Of a stretch of DNA of 41,353 nt, positions 33,493-41,353 are shown piece after piece. This stretch comes from Cytophagales bacterium (GTDB lineage: Bacteria; Bacteroidota; Bacteroidia; Cytophagales; JAHDFW01): positions 1-41,353 of the forward strand of contig JAHDFW010000009.1 in NCBI GenBank assembly GCA_020627945.1. The letters are read 5' to 3'. The notes beneath the pieces were generated by a model that worked only from the letters and a program-made list of their open reading frames with translations, was not told where the DNA came from and made no database searches. The position numbers and the translations under genes were made by a program. Numbering within the stretch: the stretch's first letter is position 1; each line of letters opens with the position of its first letter.

Positions 33493-36400
33493 ATGAGGAC
33501 TTTAACCTTTGGGTTGCTAACATTCTTGTTAACCCTCAATACCGCCTTTGCTGCAGACCTGGATTTACCAAACTCACCAGTAACAAATATGGCCATTGAC
33601 CCAAGCTCCAACGTAATGGCCGTGGTTCATAAAGATTTAAGCATGCGAATTTGGTCTATTCCTGAAGGCCAACTCATAGCATCTACTCAAACCAATTCAG
33701 AAGTTTCTGATATCTCTTTTTCAGGAGATGGTTCATACATTTTTGCAGCTTCTAATAGTGGAAAACTTCAAGTTTGGAACACTTCTACCGGTAGACAAGT
33801 TAATAGTTATTCATCATCATATGACTATGATAAAACCTGTGTGGATTTAAGCCCAGATCAATCTAAGTTGGCTTTTGGCGAAAGAATGTTTCGAGTTTCC
33901 ATTTTGGACCTTGCAACCAAAGAAACAAAAACAATAAAGACTGGTGATGTATTTGAATATATAAATTTCCTGCGATACGGAAAGGAAGGGAGGTTTATTT
34001 ATGTAGGGTGCTCTCAAACTGTAATAAAAATAAACTCTTCCAACCTAACTCGTACTAATCATAAAGTTTTCAAAGCGCATATGAATAAGTTGGAGATTTC
34101 TGAGGATGGTAAAAACTTGGTTCTTACTTCTTACGAAAAAGAGATGGCCATATTGGATCCTGAATCTATGCAGGTTAAACATCTGTTAAAATTTGACTCT
34201 TACGTAGTGGATTTGAGTGTAGGAACCAATCGAGCAGTTGTTACATTTTTGGATGGTTCACTAGCATTGATTGACTTGGCTAGAGGGGGAATAATTAAAC
34301 GAAGTGGTCCTTCTTACTTTAATGGGTGTAACATTAAAGCCCAGATTAGTAAAGACGATAAGTACATTTATGCTGGGAACAAAAATGGAGAAGTTCAGGT
34401 TTGGAGCACCAACCCTTTGCAGGTTGATCATATCTTTAGTTCTGCGTATGCTCGTATAAACGGTGCAGGCGTAAATGCTTCGGGAGATTTGATGGCCGTT
34501 AACTATAGCAATGGACTGGTCAAGGTGTTTTCGATGTCTGATCTGCAAGAGCAAAAGATTATAGACCAAAGTTTAGGGCCTTTTAGAGGTATAGATTTTC
34601 ACTCAAGTAGAGATGAATTAATGTTAGTAAATGTTCGAAATGAGGTTTTAATAATAGATGCTCGTTCTGGACAAGTTAAAAATAAAGTAGCAACAGGTAA
34701 CGAATCGGCATTATCCGCCAGGTATTTAGAAGACAAAATACTCGTACTTTCTGATGATCATGTTAAGGTGTTTGACGCTAACTTTGGCTTACCAAGACGG
34801 ATTAACACAGAAGGGAAGTTCAATAGGTTGGATGTAAATCCCAATGGAAGCAAGTTTGCTCTTTTGTCACAGCGTAGCTTGAAAGTATTTGACCTAAGTC
34901 AAAAAAAATTCATTTACGAAAAAACAATAACGGGGTTTGATAGTTTTACTTCAGCAAGTTTTAGTGCTGTTCATGCGCTTCTGGCATACTCTACGATGAA
35001 CGAAAATAGCGTTGTATTGGTAAATTATAATACTGGAGAGGTATATGCACAACCACAATTTAGAAACTTACCGATGCAAAAAGGCAAGTATGAGATTACA
35101 CCATTTGGGGTGATGACAGCAAGGTTTGATGCAGACGGAAACTTGATGGTGGGAGCAAACTCCAATATTGCATACAAATACAATGTATTGACAGGTAAAA
35201 CATATACGTTAAACGGAATTAAATGTCGTATGACAGATTACGTCAACAACGCCAATAATAAATCGCAGTTATTTGTCTGCGGAAATGGGGAGATAGTACT
35301 TCGCCGTAATAGATCCAAACAACCATATTTGACGCTACTCTCTGGAAATGCCGATGAGCATTGCTGGTTCTTACCAAATCACAAGTATTACTGGTCAACC
35401 AAGAAAATGGCCAATAACATTAGATATTTTAGCAGTGGGATTCAAGAACCATTTTCTTCTATGGATGGATATAGAAATGTACCCGATACTATTCTATCTA
35501 CCTTAGATTCCGAGCACTCAGAAATAGGCTATTATAAGAGGTTACGCTCAAAGAGATTCAGTTTATCAAAGAAGGAGCTACAAATGAACGACGCTGGATC
35601 AACTAAAATACTCAATCAATCTATTCCGCTAGTGATAGAAGATGACAACATTAATTTGAAACTTGTACTTAATGGAAAGAATGGAGCTAAGCCTAAATAC
35701 CTAGAAGTTAGAGTAAATGGAGTATTGATTGTCAATAAACTTTTGGACAACTTTAATGAAGAAATACAAGTTGCTCAGACCATTCAGTTGGCTTCGGGCA
35801 AAAACTTAATTGAATGTAAATTTAAGTCAGATAAAGCAACTTGGTCTACCCCAAGCAAACAACTTTTTGTCATTTCTAAACCAAAAATTAAGACCAAATC
35901 AACGCTTCATTTTATTGGAATAGGAACAACCATTTACAAAGCTGGTGATACCTTGGCCAATGGTCGAAAAGATATTACCGACTTAATCTCTATGTTTAGG
36001 CAGCGAAAAGATGTTTTGGGATATGAAGAACTAAAAATAGACACAGTTCTTGGTAAAAACGTTGATAAAAAAGCTGTTCAAGAAATGATATCCGCAAAGA
36101 ACGATGTGGGTTCCAATGACCTCGTTTTTGTATATTATTCGGGGCACGGTTTGTTTGATGATAACAAGGATTATTATCTAAGTACCTACGATTTCGATTT
36201 TGACAACCCTTCAAAAGCTGGGTTTACCGTTGATTATCTTGATAAACTTTGCAGCACAATGCCAGCGCAAAATAAGGTAATCTTTGTGAATGCATGTCAC
36301 TCTGGTGAGTTTGATGAAGATTTGAAATTGCTCCATGATGTTCGCAATCAGTTCGTAGATATTCGATCCAACACGGGTTCATTTGTAGTTTCTTCTGCTA

Positions 36401-36612
36401 ATGCTAATCAATTTTCATCTGCCAATTCGTCAAGAATAAAATCAGGCAACACCGTTTTTGGGTATGCGTTGATTAAAACATTGAAAGACAACTCAGAGCT
36501 GAACGTTCAAGAAATAGGTCCGAAACTTAATAAGGTTGTTAAGAAATATTCGAGAAGGCAAAACTCCAGCTTCCGACAGTTTAACTATTTGAATGATTTT
36601 AGGATTTGGTAG
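33493..36612 (+). CDS. secreted WD40-repeat protein with C-terminal caspase (peptidase C14) domain
   Basis: 1039 residues. The signal peptide is MRTLTFGLLTFLLTLNTAFA. Residues about 25-600 hold WD40-like blades ('VTNMAIDPSSNVMAVVHKDL', 'MRIWSIPEGQLIAS', 'KLQVWNTSTGRQV', 'EVQVWSTNPLQV'), enough for about two propellers. A linker with HKYYWSTKK and an Ig-like part follow (about 710-790). The caspase domain spans about 803-1039: IGIGTTIYKAGDTLANGRKD, VFVYYSGHG with His885, and VIFVNACHSGEF with Cys935, both members of the catalytic dyad. 'SFVVSSANANQFSS' and a C-terminal helix complete the fold. There is no T9SS sorting domain, so it is probably periplasmic or envelope-bound. WD40-caspase fusions are known in bacteria, but their substrates are not. 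The two unknown genes at 36648-38036 are convergent to it. Confidence 0.9.
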   Translation: MRTLTFGLLTFLLTLNTAFAADLDLPNSPVTNMAIDPSSNVMAVVHKDLSMRIWSIPEGQLIASTQTNSEVSDISFSGDGSYIFAASNSGKLQVWNTSTGRQVNSYSSSYDYDKTCVDLSPDQSKLAFGERMFRVSILDLATKETKTIKTGDVFEYINFLRYGKEGRFIYVGCSQTVIKINSSNLTRTNHKVFKAHMNKLEISEDGKNLVLTSYEKEMAILDPESMQVKHLLKFDSYVVDLSVGTNRAVVTFLDGSLALIDLARGGIIKRSGPSYFNGCNIKAQISKDDKYIYAGNKNGEVQVWSTNPLQVDHIFSSAYARINGAGVNASGDLMAVNYSNGLVKVFSMSDLQEQKIIDQSLGPFRGIDFHSSRDELMLVNVRNEVLIIDARSGQVKNKVATGNESALSARYLEDKILVLSDDHVKVFDANFGLPRRINTEGKFNRLDVNPNGSKFALLSQRSLKVFDLSQKKFIYEKTITGFDSFTSASFSAVHALLAYSTMNENSVVLVNYNTGEVYAQPQFRNLPMQKGKYEITPFGVMTARFDADGNLMVGANSNIAYKYNVLTGKTYTLNGIKCRMTDYVNNANNKSQLFVCGNGEIVLRRNRSKQPYLTLLSGNADEHCWFLPNHKYYWSTKKMANNIRYFSSGIQEPFSSMDGYRNVPDTILSTLDSEHSEIGYYKRLRSKRFSLSKKELQMNDAGSTKILNQSIPLVIEDDNINLKLVLNGKNGAKPKYLEVRVNGVLIVNKLLDNFNEEIQVAQTIQLASGKNLIECKFKSDKATWSTPSKQLFVISKPKIKTKSTLHFIGIGTTIYKAGDTLANGRKDITDLISMFRQRKDVLGYEELKIDTVLGKNVDKKAVQEMISAKNDVGSNDLVFVYYSGHGLFDDNKDYYLSTYDFDFDNPSKAGFTVDYLDKLCSTMPAQNKVIFVNACHSGEFDEDLKLLHDVRNQFVDIRSNTGSFVVSSANANQFSSANSSRIKSGNTVFGYALIKTLKDNSELNVQEIGPKLNKVVKKYSRRQNSSFRQFNYLNDFRIW

Positions 36613-36647
36613 GTTCGTATCCTTATCCCGAACTTACGTTAACTTAA

Positions 36648-37103
36648 TCAACGGTCTTTCGAACTACTAAACAAATCCACAATTATAGTTCCTACATAAG
36701 CGCCAAAGAATGTTTCCAGAATCGCAATAGAAGTAGTAAGAGTATCTATGCTTCCTATTGCACCTAAAATCCTAGCGCCAATTAGGAATACTAATGCTAT
36801 AAAATGGAAATATATAATGGTGCGTGTTACCGTAGCGTATCCTTTATTGATCAAAATAGGTTTAGGCTTTTCCTCTTCTGATTCATCATTACCATCTACC
36901 ACATTTTTCTGACTGATGATATATTTAATAACCGCTGCCATATAAATTGAGTTGATAGGAGCCAACAGTTTTAGCACAGCCGAAACTTCATCGTCATCGG
37001 CAAAACCTTTAAACACATAACCGAGAGCAACCAGTATAAAAATAACGATGTTGGAAACCATAATTAGCTTCCCCATCTTAAACTGAAAATCCTTTTCTTT
37101 CAT
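36648..37103 (-). CDS. membrane protein of unknown function next to the WD40-caspase
   Basis: 151 residues, not recognised. About four hydrophobic segments (about 11-33, 43-62, 92-112, 122-142) are interrupted by a charged cytoplasmic or periplasmic loop (GNDESEEEKPKP). It starts 18 bases downstream of the stop of the secreted-protein gene on the same strand, so the two are probably one transcript. It is convergent to the caspase gene (35-base gap between stops). Confidence 0.7.
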   Translation of the reverse strand: MKEKDFQFKMGKLIMVSNIVIFILVALGYVFKGFADDDEVSAVLKLLAPINSIYMAAVIKYIISQKNVVDGNDESEEEKPKPILINKGYATVTRTIIYFHFIALVFLIGARILGAIGSIDTLTTSIAILETFFGAYVGTIIVDLFSSSKDR

Positions 37104-37121
37104 CGCTTCGTAGAGATTGAG

Positions 37122-38036
37122 TTATCGAGTTTGAGTTAAAATTTTATAGATTTTTCCCTTCATGTTTTCACAAAACTCACGTGTTTGATTGGGGTATTTG
37201 GACCAACCGTCCTTGTATTCACTATTTCGAGGAGACCATAAAATTCCTCCTCCGTATTTACAACCAATCGAGTAATTAATGATCAACTCTTCGTTTTGCT
37301 CACTGAACAGAAAAGAAAACACTATATATTCGAACTGGCCATCATACACAGCATTCTTAATGTTTTTTATTACTATTTTAAGATTATTCTTGCCATAGGA
37401 TACTTCTTCGAAACTATAATCCTCTAAAGAAAATTTAGCTTCGAAATTTTTGAAATATTCTTCAAGGTCTTTTTCAATATTTGCCTTGCTAGACGCTATG
37501 ACATTACTGCTTTGCTTTGGTACTCCTGACAAACCTGTTATGGATAACTCAGACTTTTCAACTTTTAGAACATCGTCTTTGGCTTCATCCTCTTTTATTT
37601 TAGTTGACATTTTTCGTTGAATGTCCGCCACTAACTTGTCATCAATAAAATCTATGTAGATGATAATATCTTTACCCTCTATAGCTACCGAACTTTCCTC
37701 TGGTTTGAGTTCTCCTAGGAACATTAGTTCGTTCCATAACATGAATTGCAAACTCCCACCAGCGTTTTCTTTATTTACCTTTTCGGATAATGAAAGCCAG
37801 GCATAACTATGTGGACAAACAAGATTCACCGTAACTCGATCATCCTCTACATTGATGGATTCATATTTTAGTATCTGATCTAGACCATTTGTTTTTAACC
37901 ACTTTTTGTATTCCTTACCTCGATCTTTGAAGAAGTCCTCATATTCGGTAAGTTGAGAGTAGGCACTAATACTGGACAAACCAATAATACCGATTGTAAT
38001 CAATAGCGAGAAAAGGATCTTAAATCTCGAGTTCAT
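37122..38036 (-). CDS. secreted protein of unknown function
   Basis: 304 residues with a signal peptide (FKILFSLLITIGIIGLSSISAYSQ). The mature protein has mixed alpha/beta character, a stretch VTVNLVCPHSYAWLSLSEKVN, an acidic helical region (ADIQRKMSTKIKEDEAKDD) and an ending with 'GCKYGGGILWSPRNSEYKDGWSKYPN' (split as CKYGGGILWSPRN and DGWSKYPN). I do not recognise a family. It pairs with the four-helix membrane protein downstream (18-base gap) and is close to the secreted WD40-caspase gene. Confidence 0.7.
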   Translation of the reverse strand: MNSRFKILFSLLITIGIIGLSSISAYSQLTEYEDFFKDRGKEYKKWLKTNGLDQILKYESINVEDDRVTVNLVCPHSYAWLSLSEKVNKENAGGSLQFMLWNELMFLGELKPEESSVAIEGKDIIIYIDFIDDKLVADIQRKMSTKIKEDEAKDDVLKVEKSELSITGLSGVPKQSSNVIASSKANIEKDLEEYFKNFEAKFSLEDYSFEEVSYGKNNLKIVIKNIKNAVYDGQFEYIVFSFLFSEQNEELIINYSIGCKYGGGILWSPRNSEYKDGWSKYPNQTREFCENMKGKIYKILTQTR

Positions 38037-38193
38037 GGAATTCTGTTTAATTATAAAGAATATAAACTTAGCTTAATTCGAACTAAAATCCTAAAATGAG
38101 GAGATGCTATTCAGCCTTAAATAAACCTAAAATTTCTTCTAAAAATGATTAACCCGAATTTGAAGAACGAAATTTTGAACAAAGGTTTCAACT

Positions 38194-38904
38194 CTATTTT
38201 TTCTTCTTGTGGAAAAGATAATTGATTCCAATATCGAAATCTAACGATTGGTTTTTGATGTCACTTCCTTCTTGTAACGGAGCCAATCCTTGCTCGACTA
38301 AAACATCAAATCCAACAGAAATTCTCTTACTCAAAACGTAGTCAATTCCGGCTCCATATGTTAGTCCAAAATCGAAACTTTTGTAGTTCGAAAGTTCGTT
38401 CAAAACAACATCAATTTCTTTCCCTGTTGCATCGGTATAAAACGTTCTGTTATTCATTAGAAATGCGAAGTAAGAACCAAGGTTTAAATCGAACTTGAAA
38501 CGGTTTCCAAAACCTATATGTAAGAAGGCTGGAATGTCGAAATAATCTAACTCCTGATTTAGGTTTGTGGTTAGGTTTTGAATGTTACCATTGATGTCAG
38601 GTAGATCTGCTGTATAGCTATTTAAAGTCCAACCTTTATTTTCGAAATCGATATCTGTTTTAAAAGCAAACATTTTACTGAAGTGATAGATTAATGTACC
38701 TCCGTAAAGACGACCATTTCTTGCTTGAATATTATTGTGATTGAAACCGTTTACGTTGGTAAAGTTAACACCTCCATTTAGTCCTATTTCCCAACGATAA
38801 TCAGAGCCTAAATTCGTTTTTGATTCAGCCTTATCTTGTGGAAAACTTTTTGTCGCAAAACAGACAATAACAAAGGCAGTTAAGATTAATTTTAATTTAT
38901 TCAT
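38194..38904 (-). CDS. outer membrane beta-barrel protein (PorT-like/OMP_b-brl_2)
   Basis: 236 residues with a signal peptide (LKLILTAFVIVCFATKSFPQ). Alternating strands follow ('WEIGLNGGVNFTNV', 'YGGTLIYHFSKMFAFKTDIDF', 'YFDIPAFLHIGFG', 'FKFDLNLGSYFAFLM', 'KSFDFGLTYGAGIDYVLSKRISVGFDVLVEQGL'), the pattern of an eight-stranded Bacteroidota barrel of the PorT-like group. The last strand 'LDFDIGINYLF' ends near a basic tail (HKKKK). It is not a confident PorT ortholog (a T9SS component); many paralogs share the domain. It lies 41 bases after ispD on the same strand. Confidence 0.82.
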   Translation of the reverse strand: MNKLKLILTAFVIVCFATKSFPQDKAESKTNLGSDYRWEIGLNGGVNFTNVNGFNHNNIQARNGRLYGGTLIYHFSKMFAFKTDIDFENKGWTLNSYTADLPDINGNIQNLTTNLNQELDYFDIPAFLHIGFGNRFKFDLNLGSYFAFLMNNRTFYTDATGKEIDVVLNELSNYKSFDFGLTYGAGIDYVLSKRISVGFDVLVEQGLAPLQEGSDIKNQSLDFDIGINYLFHKKKK

Positions 38905-38945
38905 AGTGTATGTTTTTTATGTTGATCTTATCTTGTTTTTAATAA

Positions 38946-39608
38946 TTATTTTAAGTCTTCAGGAGTTGTAATTTTTATATTTGAGTACTCTCCTTCTACC
39001 AGGTGAATTTCGTTTCCTGCTGCTTCAAAAACACTTGCATCATCCGTAAAAATTGTGGAAAACTCAACGTCGAATGATTCTTTAATCTTCTGTAAATTAA
39101 AACATTGTGGAGTTTGAATAAACCTATACTTTGTTCGATCCACTGCGAAGTTGTTTTCCCCATTTACCTCTCGAATAGACTCTTTTGGAAGGGTATATGG
39201 AATGGCATTACCGTGTTGCTCTGTTTCATTCATCAAGGTGTTAATTAATTCTGGCGAGACGAAAGGTCTAACCCCATCGTGGATCGCAACGATTCCTTCG
39301 ATACCTGCTATAGCGTCTAAACCATTTTTCACAGAAAAAAACCGTTCTTGACCACCGATAATTACTCGATGATGAACCTCAAAGTTATTAACATCGCACA
39401 GGTCATTCCAATAATCAATTTGGTCTTCTGGAAGCACAACTATACAGATCATATTTTGAACACTTGCAAACTTTTCTATGGTATGCATTAGGATCGGTTT
39501 TCCATCTAATTCCAAAAACTGTTTAGGGACTTCAGTCCTCATTCTTTTTCCAGAACCACCAGCCACAATTATGGCGAATTTATTGTATACTTTATTTTCT
39601 TGTTCCAC
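38946..39608 (-). CDS. ispD: 2-C-methyl-D-erythritol 4-phosphate cytidylyltransferase
   Basis: Third step of the MEP isoprenoid pathway: MEP plus CTP to CDP-ME. 220 residues, normal length. The nucleotide-binding signature is IIVAGGSGKRMRTEVPKQFL (about 13-32), followed by KPILMHTIEKF, the IspD signature 'VAIHDGVRPFVSPELI', RTKYRFIQTPQCF and FTDDASVFEAAG. The start at 39608 overlaps the preceding gene's stop by 17 bases, which indicates translational coupling with the envelope protein gene. A later start would shorten the Rossmann-like N-terminus, so 39608 is preferred. Confidence 0.97.
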   Translation of the reverse strand: MEQENKVYNKFAIIVAGGSGKRMRTEVPKQFLELDGKPILMHTIEKFASVQNMICIVVLPEDQIDYWNDLCDVNNFEVHHRVIIGGQERFFSVKNGLDAIAGIEGIVAIHDGVRPFVSPELINTLMNETEQHGNAIPYTLPKESIREVNGENNFAVDRTKYRFIQTPQCFNLQKIKESFDVEFSTIFTDDASVFEAAGNEIHLVEGEYSNIKITTPEDLK

Positions 39609-40800
39609 CCTTATCTGTTCTAATATTTTTCACAAAAAAACGCTTTTCTAAATTAATATACAACGCGTGTGAAAAGTCCATAATTCGTTGGTCGAATGTT
39701 TCACTAAGCGGTTGGTTTAAATCAAAATTTGGTTCCACTCTCAACGACAAATTTATGTCCTCTGAAAGTTTATAATTTGAGATGAATCGAATGAATAATA
39801 ATTGGCGATTTCTTCTTCTAAATCCGGTTGCTCTAAAACTCTGTGATTGCGAGTAAAAAATGGGTGCCCCTCGGATTCCCATAAATTCATTTCCATTCCA
39901 ATAACTAAACATCAAAGAGTGATGTTTTTTGTAAAATGAAAGGTTTGCATAGACACCAAAACCTTCATGAAAAGCCCAATCATCATCGATCATATGATCG
40001 CGATAGTAAATGATATGATTATCAGTTTCGATTTTATCCAACCACCCTTTTTGTGGTAAACTTATTTTGAAACCTAATGCGGTGTTTGATTTGAGTTGTA
40101 AAGGATCTGGTGAAACATCAATTTGTCCTCCCTCGTGGAAAAGTAAGAGTTGTAGAGGTACAGTTAAACGGAATTTACCTGAATCTGAAACGACGTATTC
40201 TGTATAAGTTCCTCCATAAATTTCTTCTAGGAAATCAGAACCTTCATAAATGTTTTTTTGCCAGTCTATCCAAAGATCAGAATTCCATTTCTTTTTATTG
40301 ATAAGATATTGAATTCCATTTTCACGTGGACGTTTTAAGATTGACCGAAAATCATAGATTGGTTCTATATAGCGGTGATTCAAATGGCTTTGGATATTTC
40401 CAAAGATCAAGAGACCACTTTTAGTTGCAACTTTTAGTTTATAGATGGGTTGAACCTGTTCGAATTTCGAATTCCCAAAGTCCTTAGTTGCGAAAACGCC
40501 AGCTGTAAGTGAGATTTTATCCGTAAGGTTATACTCGAAGCTCGGTTCAAATTGATACCCAAAGAATGTTTGTCCATCTGCGAACTTGGTGTAATATTCA
40601 TCATTTCTGTTAAAAGATAAAGATTTAATATTCACGAACAGATCATTCTTTTCGCCATAAATTGTATCTTTGGTAATGAACGGGCGGTTATCCAACTGAG
40701 CTCGTAGATCAGACAGGTTGAGCAACAAAAGTATCAATATGGCTATTGGTCCTTTCATACTGCGTATAACTTGTGTACTTTTCTTGATTAGGTGTTTCAT
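39592..40800 (-). CDS. outer membrane or envelope beta-rich protein of unknown function
   Basis: About 402 residues from an ATG at 40800; the open frame extends to 40842 but that would run into the divergent recJ start. A second ATG at 40758 (MKGPIAILILLLLNLSDLRAQ) gives the neatest signal peptide, so the true start is 40800 or 40758. The mature part is made of alternating strands rich in aromatic residues ('FGYQFEPSFEYNLTDKISLTAGVF', 'GFGVYANLSFYKKHHSLMFSYW', 'FIRFISNYKLSEDINLSLRVEP', each split here into its ends), consistent with an outer-membrane barrel. I do not recognise the family. It overlaps ispD by 17 bases and is divergent from recJ by 30 bases. Confidence 0.8.
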   Translation of the reverse strand: MKHLIKKSTQVIRSMKGPIAILILLLLNLSDLRAQLDNRPFITKDTIYGEKNDLFVNIKSLSFNRNDEYYTKFADGQTFFGYQFEPSFEYNLTDKISLTAGVFATKDFGNSKFEQVQPIYKLKVATKSGLLIFGNIQSHLNHRYIEPIYDFRSILKRPRENGIQYLINKKKWNSDLWIDWQKNIYEGSDFLEEIYGGTYTEYVVSDSGKFRLTVPLQLLLFHEGGQIDVSPDPLQLKSNTALGFKISLPQKGWLDKIETDNHIIYYRDHMIDDDWAFHEGFGVYANLSFYKKHHSLMFSYWNGNEFMGIRGAPIFYSQSQSFRATGFRRRNRQLLFIRFISNYKLSEDINLSLRVEPNFDLNQPLSETFDQRIMDFSHALYINLEKRFFVKNIRTDKGGTRK

Positions 40801-40830
40801 TGTGGAGATTGGAAAGCTAAAATAAGTAAA

Positions 40831-41353
40831 ATGACGGAACAAAAGTGGCTATTAGCTGAGAAACCTAGCGAAACCGATATTCAGAATCTGGCGGATTCTA
40901 TTAATGTTACACCTGCGCTAGCCCAAATATTAATCCAGCGCGGCATTACAGACTTCGAATCAGCAAAGTCTTTTTTTAGACCAAATCTAGACGAGTTGCA
41001 CGATCCTTTTCTAATGAAAGATATGGATCTTGCAGCGGAACGCTTGGCGAAAGCTATTGATCAGGAAGAGAATATTCTAATCTATGGTGATTATGATGTA
41101 GATGGTACTACATCGGTTAGTTTGATGTATAGTTTTCTAAAGCATTGGACTTCTAAATTAGATTATTACATACCGGATCGTTACAAAGAAGGTTATGGGA
41201 TTTCGAAACAAGGGATTGATCATGCAATTGAATCAGGGGTTAATTTACTCGTTACCTTAGATTGTGGAATTCGTGCGTTGGAACTTACGGCGTACGCTCA
41301 AGAAAACGGAATTGATGTTATTATTTGTGATCATCATAAACCAGGAGATGAAT
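40831..41353 (+). CDS. recJ: single-stranded-DNA-specific exonuclease RecJ (N-terminal part; cut by window edge)
   Basis: I translated 174 codons from the ATG at 40831 to the window end without a stop. DHH-family motif I is YGDYDVDGTTS (about 87-97), then YIPDRYKEGYGI, motif II VTLDCGI and motif III VIICDHHKPGDE at the edge. The N-terminal region (QILIQRGITDFESAKSFFRP, LHDPFLMKDMDLAAERL) is standard for RecJ. The enzyme degrades single-stranded DNA 5'-3' in repair and recombination. The DHHA1 and C-terminal domains are outside the window. It is divergent from the envelope protein gene with a 30-base gap. Confidence 0.96.
   Translation, partial: MTEQKWLLAEKPSETDIQNLADSINVTPALAQILIQRGITDFESAKSFFRPNLDELHDPFLMKDMDLAAERLAKAIDQEENILIYGDYDVDGTTSVSLMYSFLKHWTSKLDYYIPDRYKEGYGISKQGIDHAIESGVNLLVTLDCGIRALELTAYAQENGIDVIICDHHKPGDE

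Noticed and set aside
40323-40328. CACGTG near the end of the window
   Set aside because: Only part of the left arm fits (TTTT); the right side GACG does not.
1-41353. CRISPR arrays, tRNA/rRNA genes, insertion sequences, prophage genes
   Set aside because: I saw no regularly spaced repeats, tRNA-like cloverleaf arms, transposase motifs or phage structural genes when reading both strands.

Overview
The window looks like a chromosomal segment of a Bacteroidota bacterium, probably a Flavobacteriales-type marine or environmental lineage. The evidence is low-GC DNA, several secreted proteins with type IX secretion (T9SS) C-terminal sorting domains, SprB-type and choice-of-anchor-B surface proteins, the Bacteroidota families DUF4175, DUF349 and DUF2795, and promoter-like motifs of the TAnnTTTG type. 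I see no phage genes, insertion sequences, tRNA/rRNA genes or CRISPR arrays. The genus cannot be given from sequence reading alone.

Layout. 1-9033 (all minus): end-truncated alpha/beta hydrolase, a T9SS cargo protein with an SprB repeat, a small membrane protein, an MsbA-type ABC exporter, ribonuclease R and a double-ATPase peptide importer subunit. 9034-9441 is an AT-rich gene-free stretch with several DnaA-box-like 9-mers. 9442-17107 (minus) is a compact run: Ig-like lipoprotein, mnmG, ybeY, a RsbW-like ATPase and a 1110-residue DUF4175 protein. 17187-24879: peptide-binding lipoprotein, small unknown protein, ComF-type phosphoribosyltransferase (plus), large repeat-containing T9SS protein and htpG. 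24880-25211 is a gene-free divergent region. 25212-36612 (all plus): choice-of-anchor-B surface protein, GNAT-like protein, Prc/Tsp protease and a secreted helical protein, DUF349, DUF2795, an orphan ABC ATPase and a secreted WD40-caspase. 36648-40800 (minus): two unknown proteins convergent to the caspase gene, a beta-barrel protein, ispD and another envelope protein. recJ starts divergently at 40831 and runs off the end.

The strongest non-coding signal is a probable origin-proximal segregation region. A perfect 16-bp parS palindrome (TGTTCCACGTGGAACA, 12907-12922) sits between mnmG and ybeY. A second site matching GTTNCACGTGNAAC lies inside the lipoprotein gene (10119-10132). A cluster of DnaA-box-like sites occupies the AT-rich gap at 9143-9444. 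mnmG (gidA) is a classical oriC neighbour in other phyla. Together these suggest that oriC is within or very near this window, although dnaA, parA and parB are not visible here.

Other points of interest are the secreted WD40-caspase with an intact His/Cys dyad, its two unknown convergent neighbours, the four-fold repeat in the large T9SS protein, the exporter with Asp in place of the catalytic Glu, and a 14-bp perfect inverted repeat downstream of rnr.
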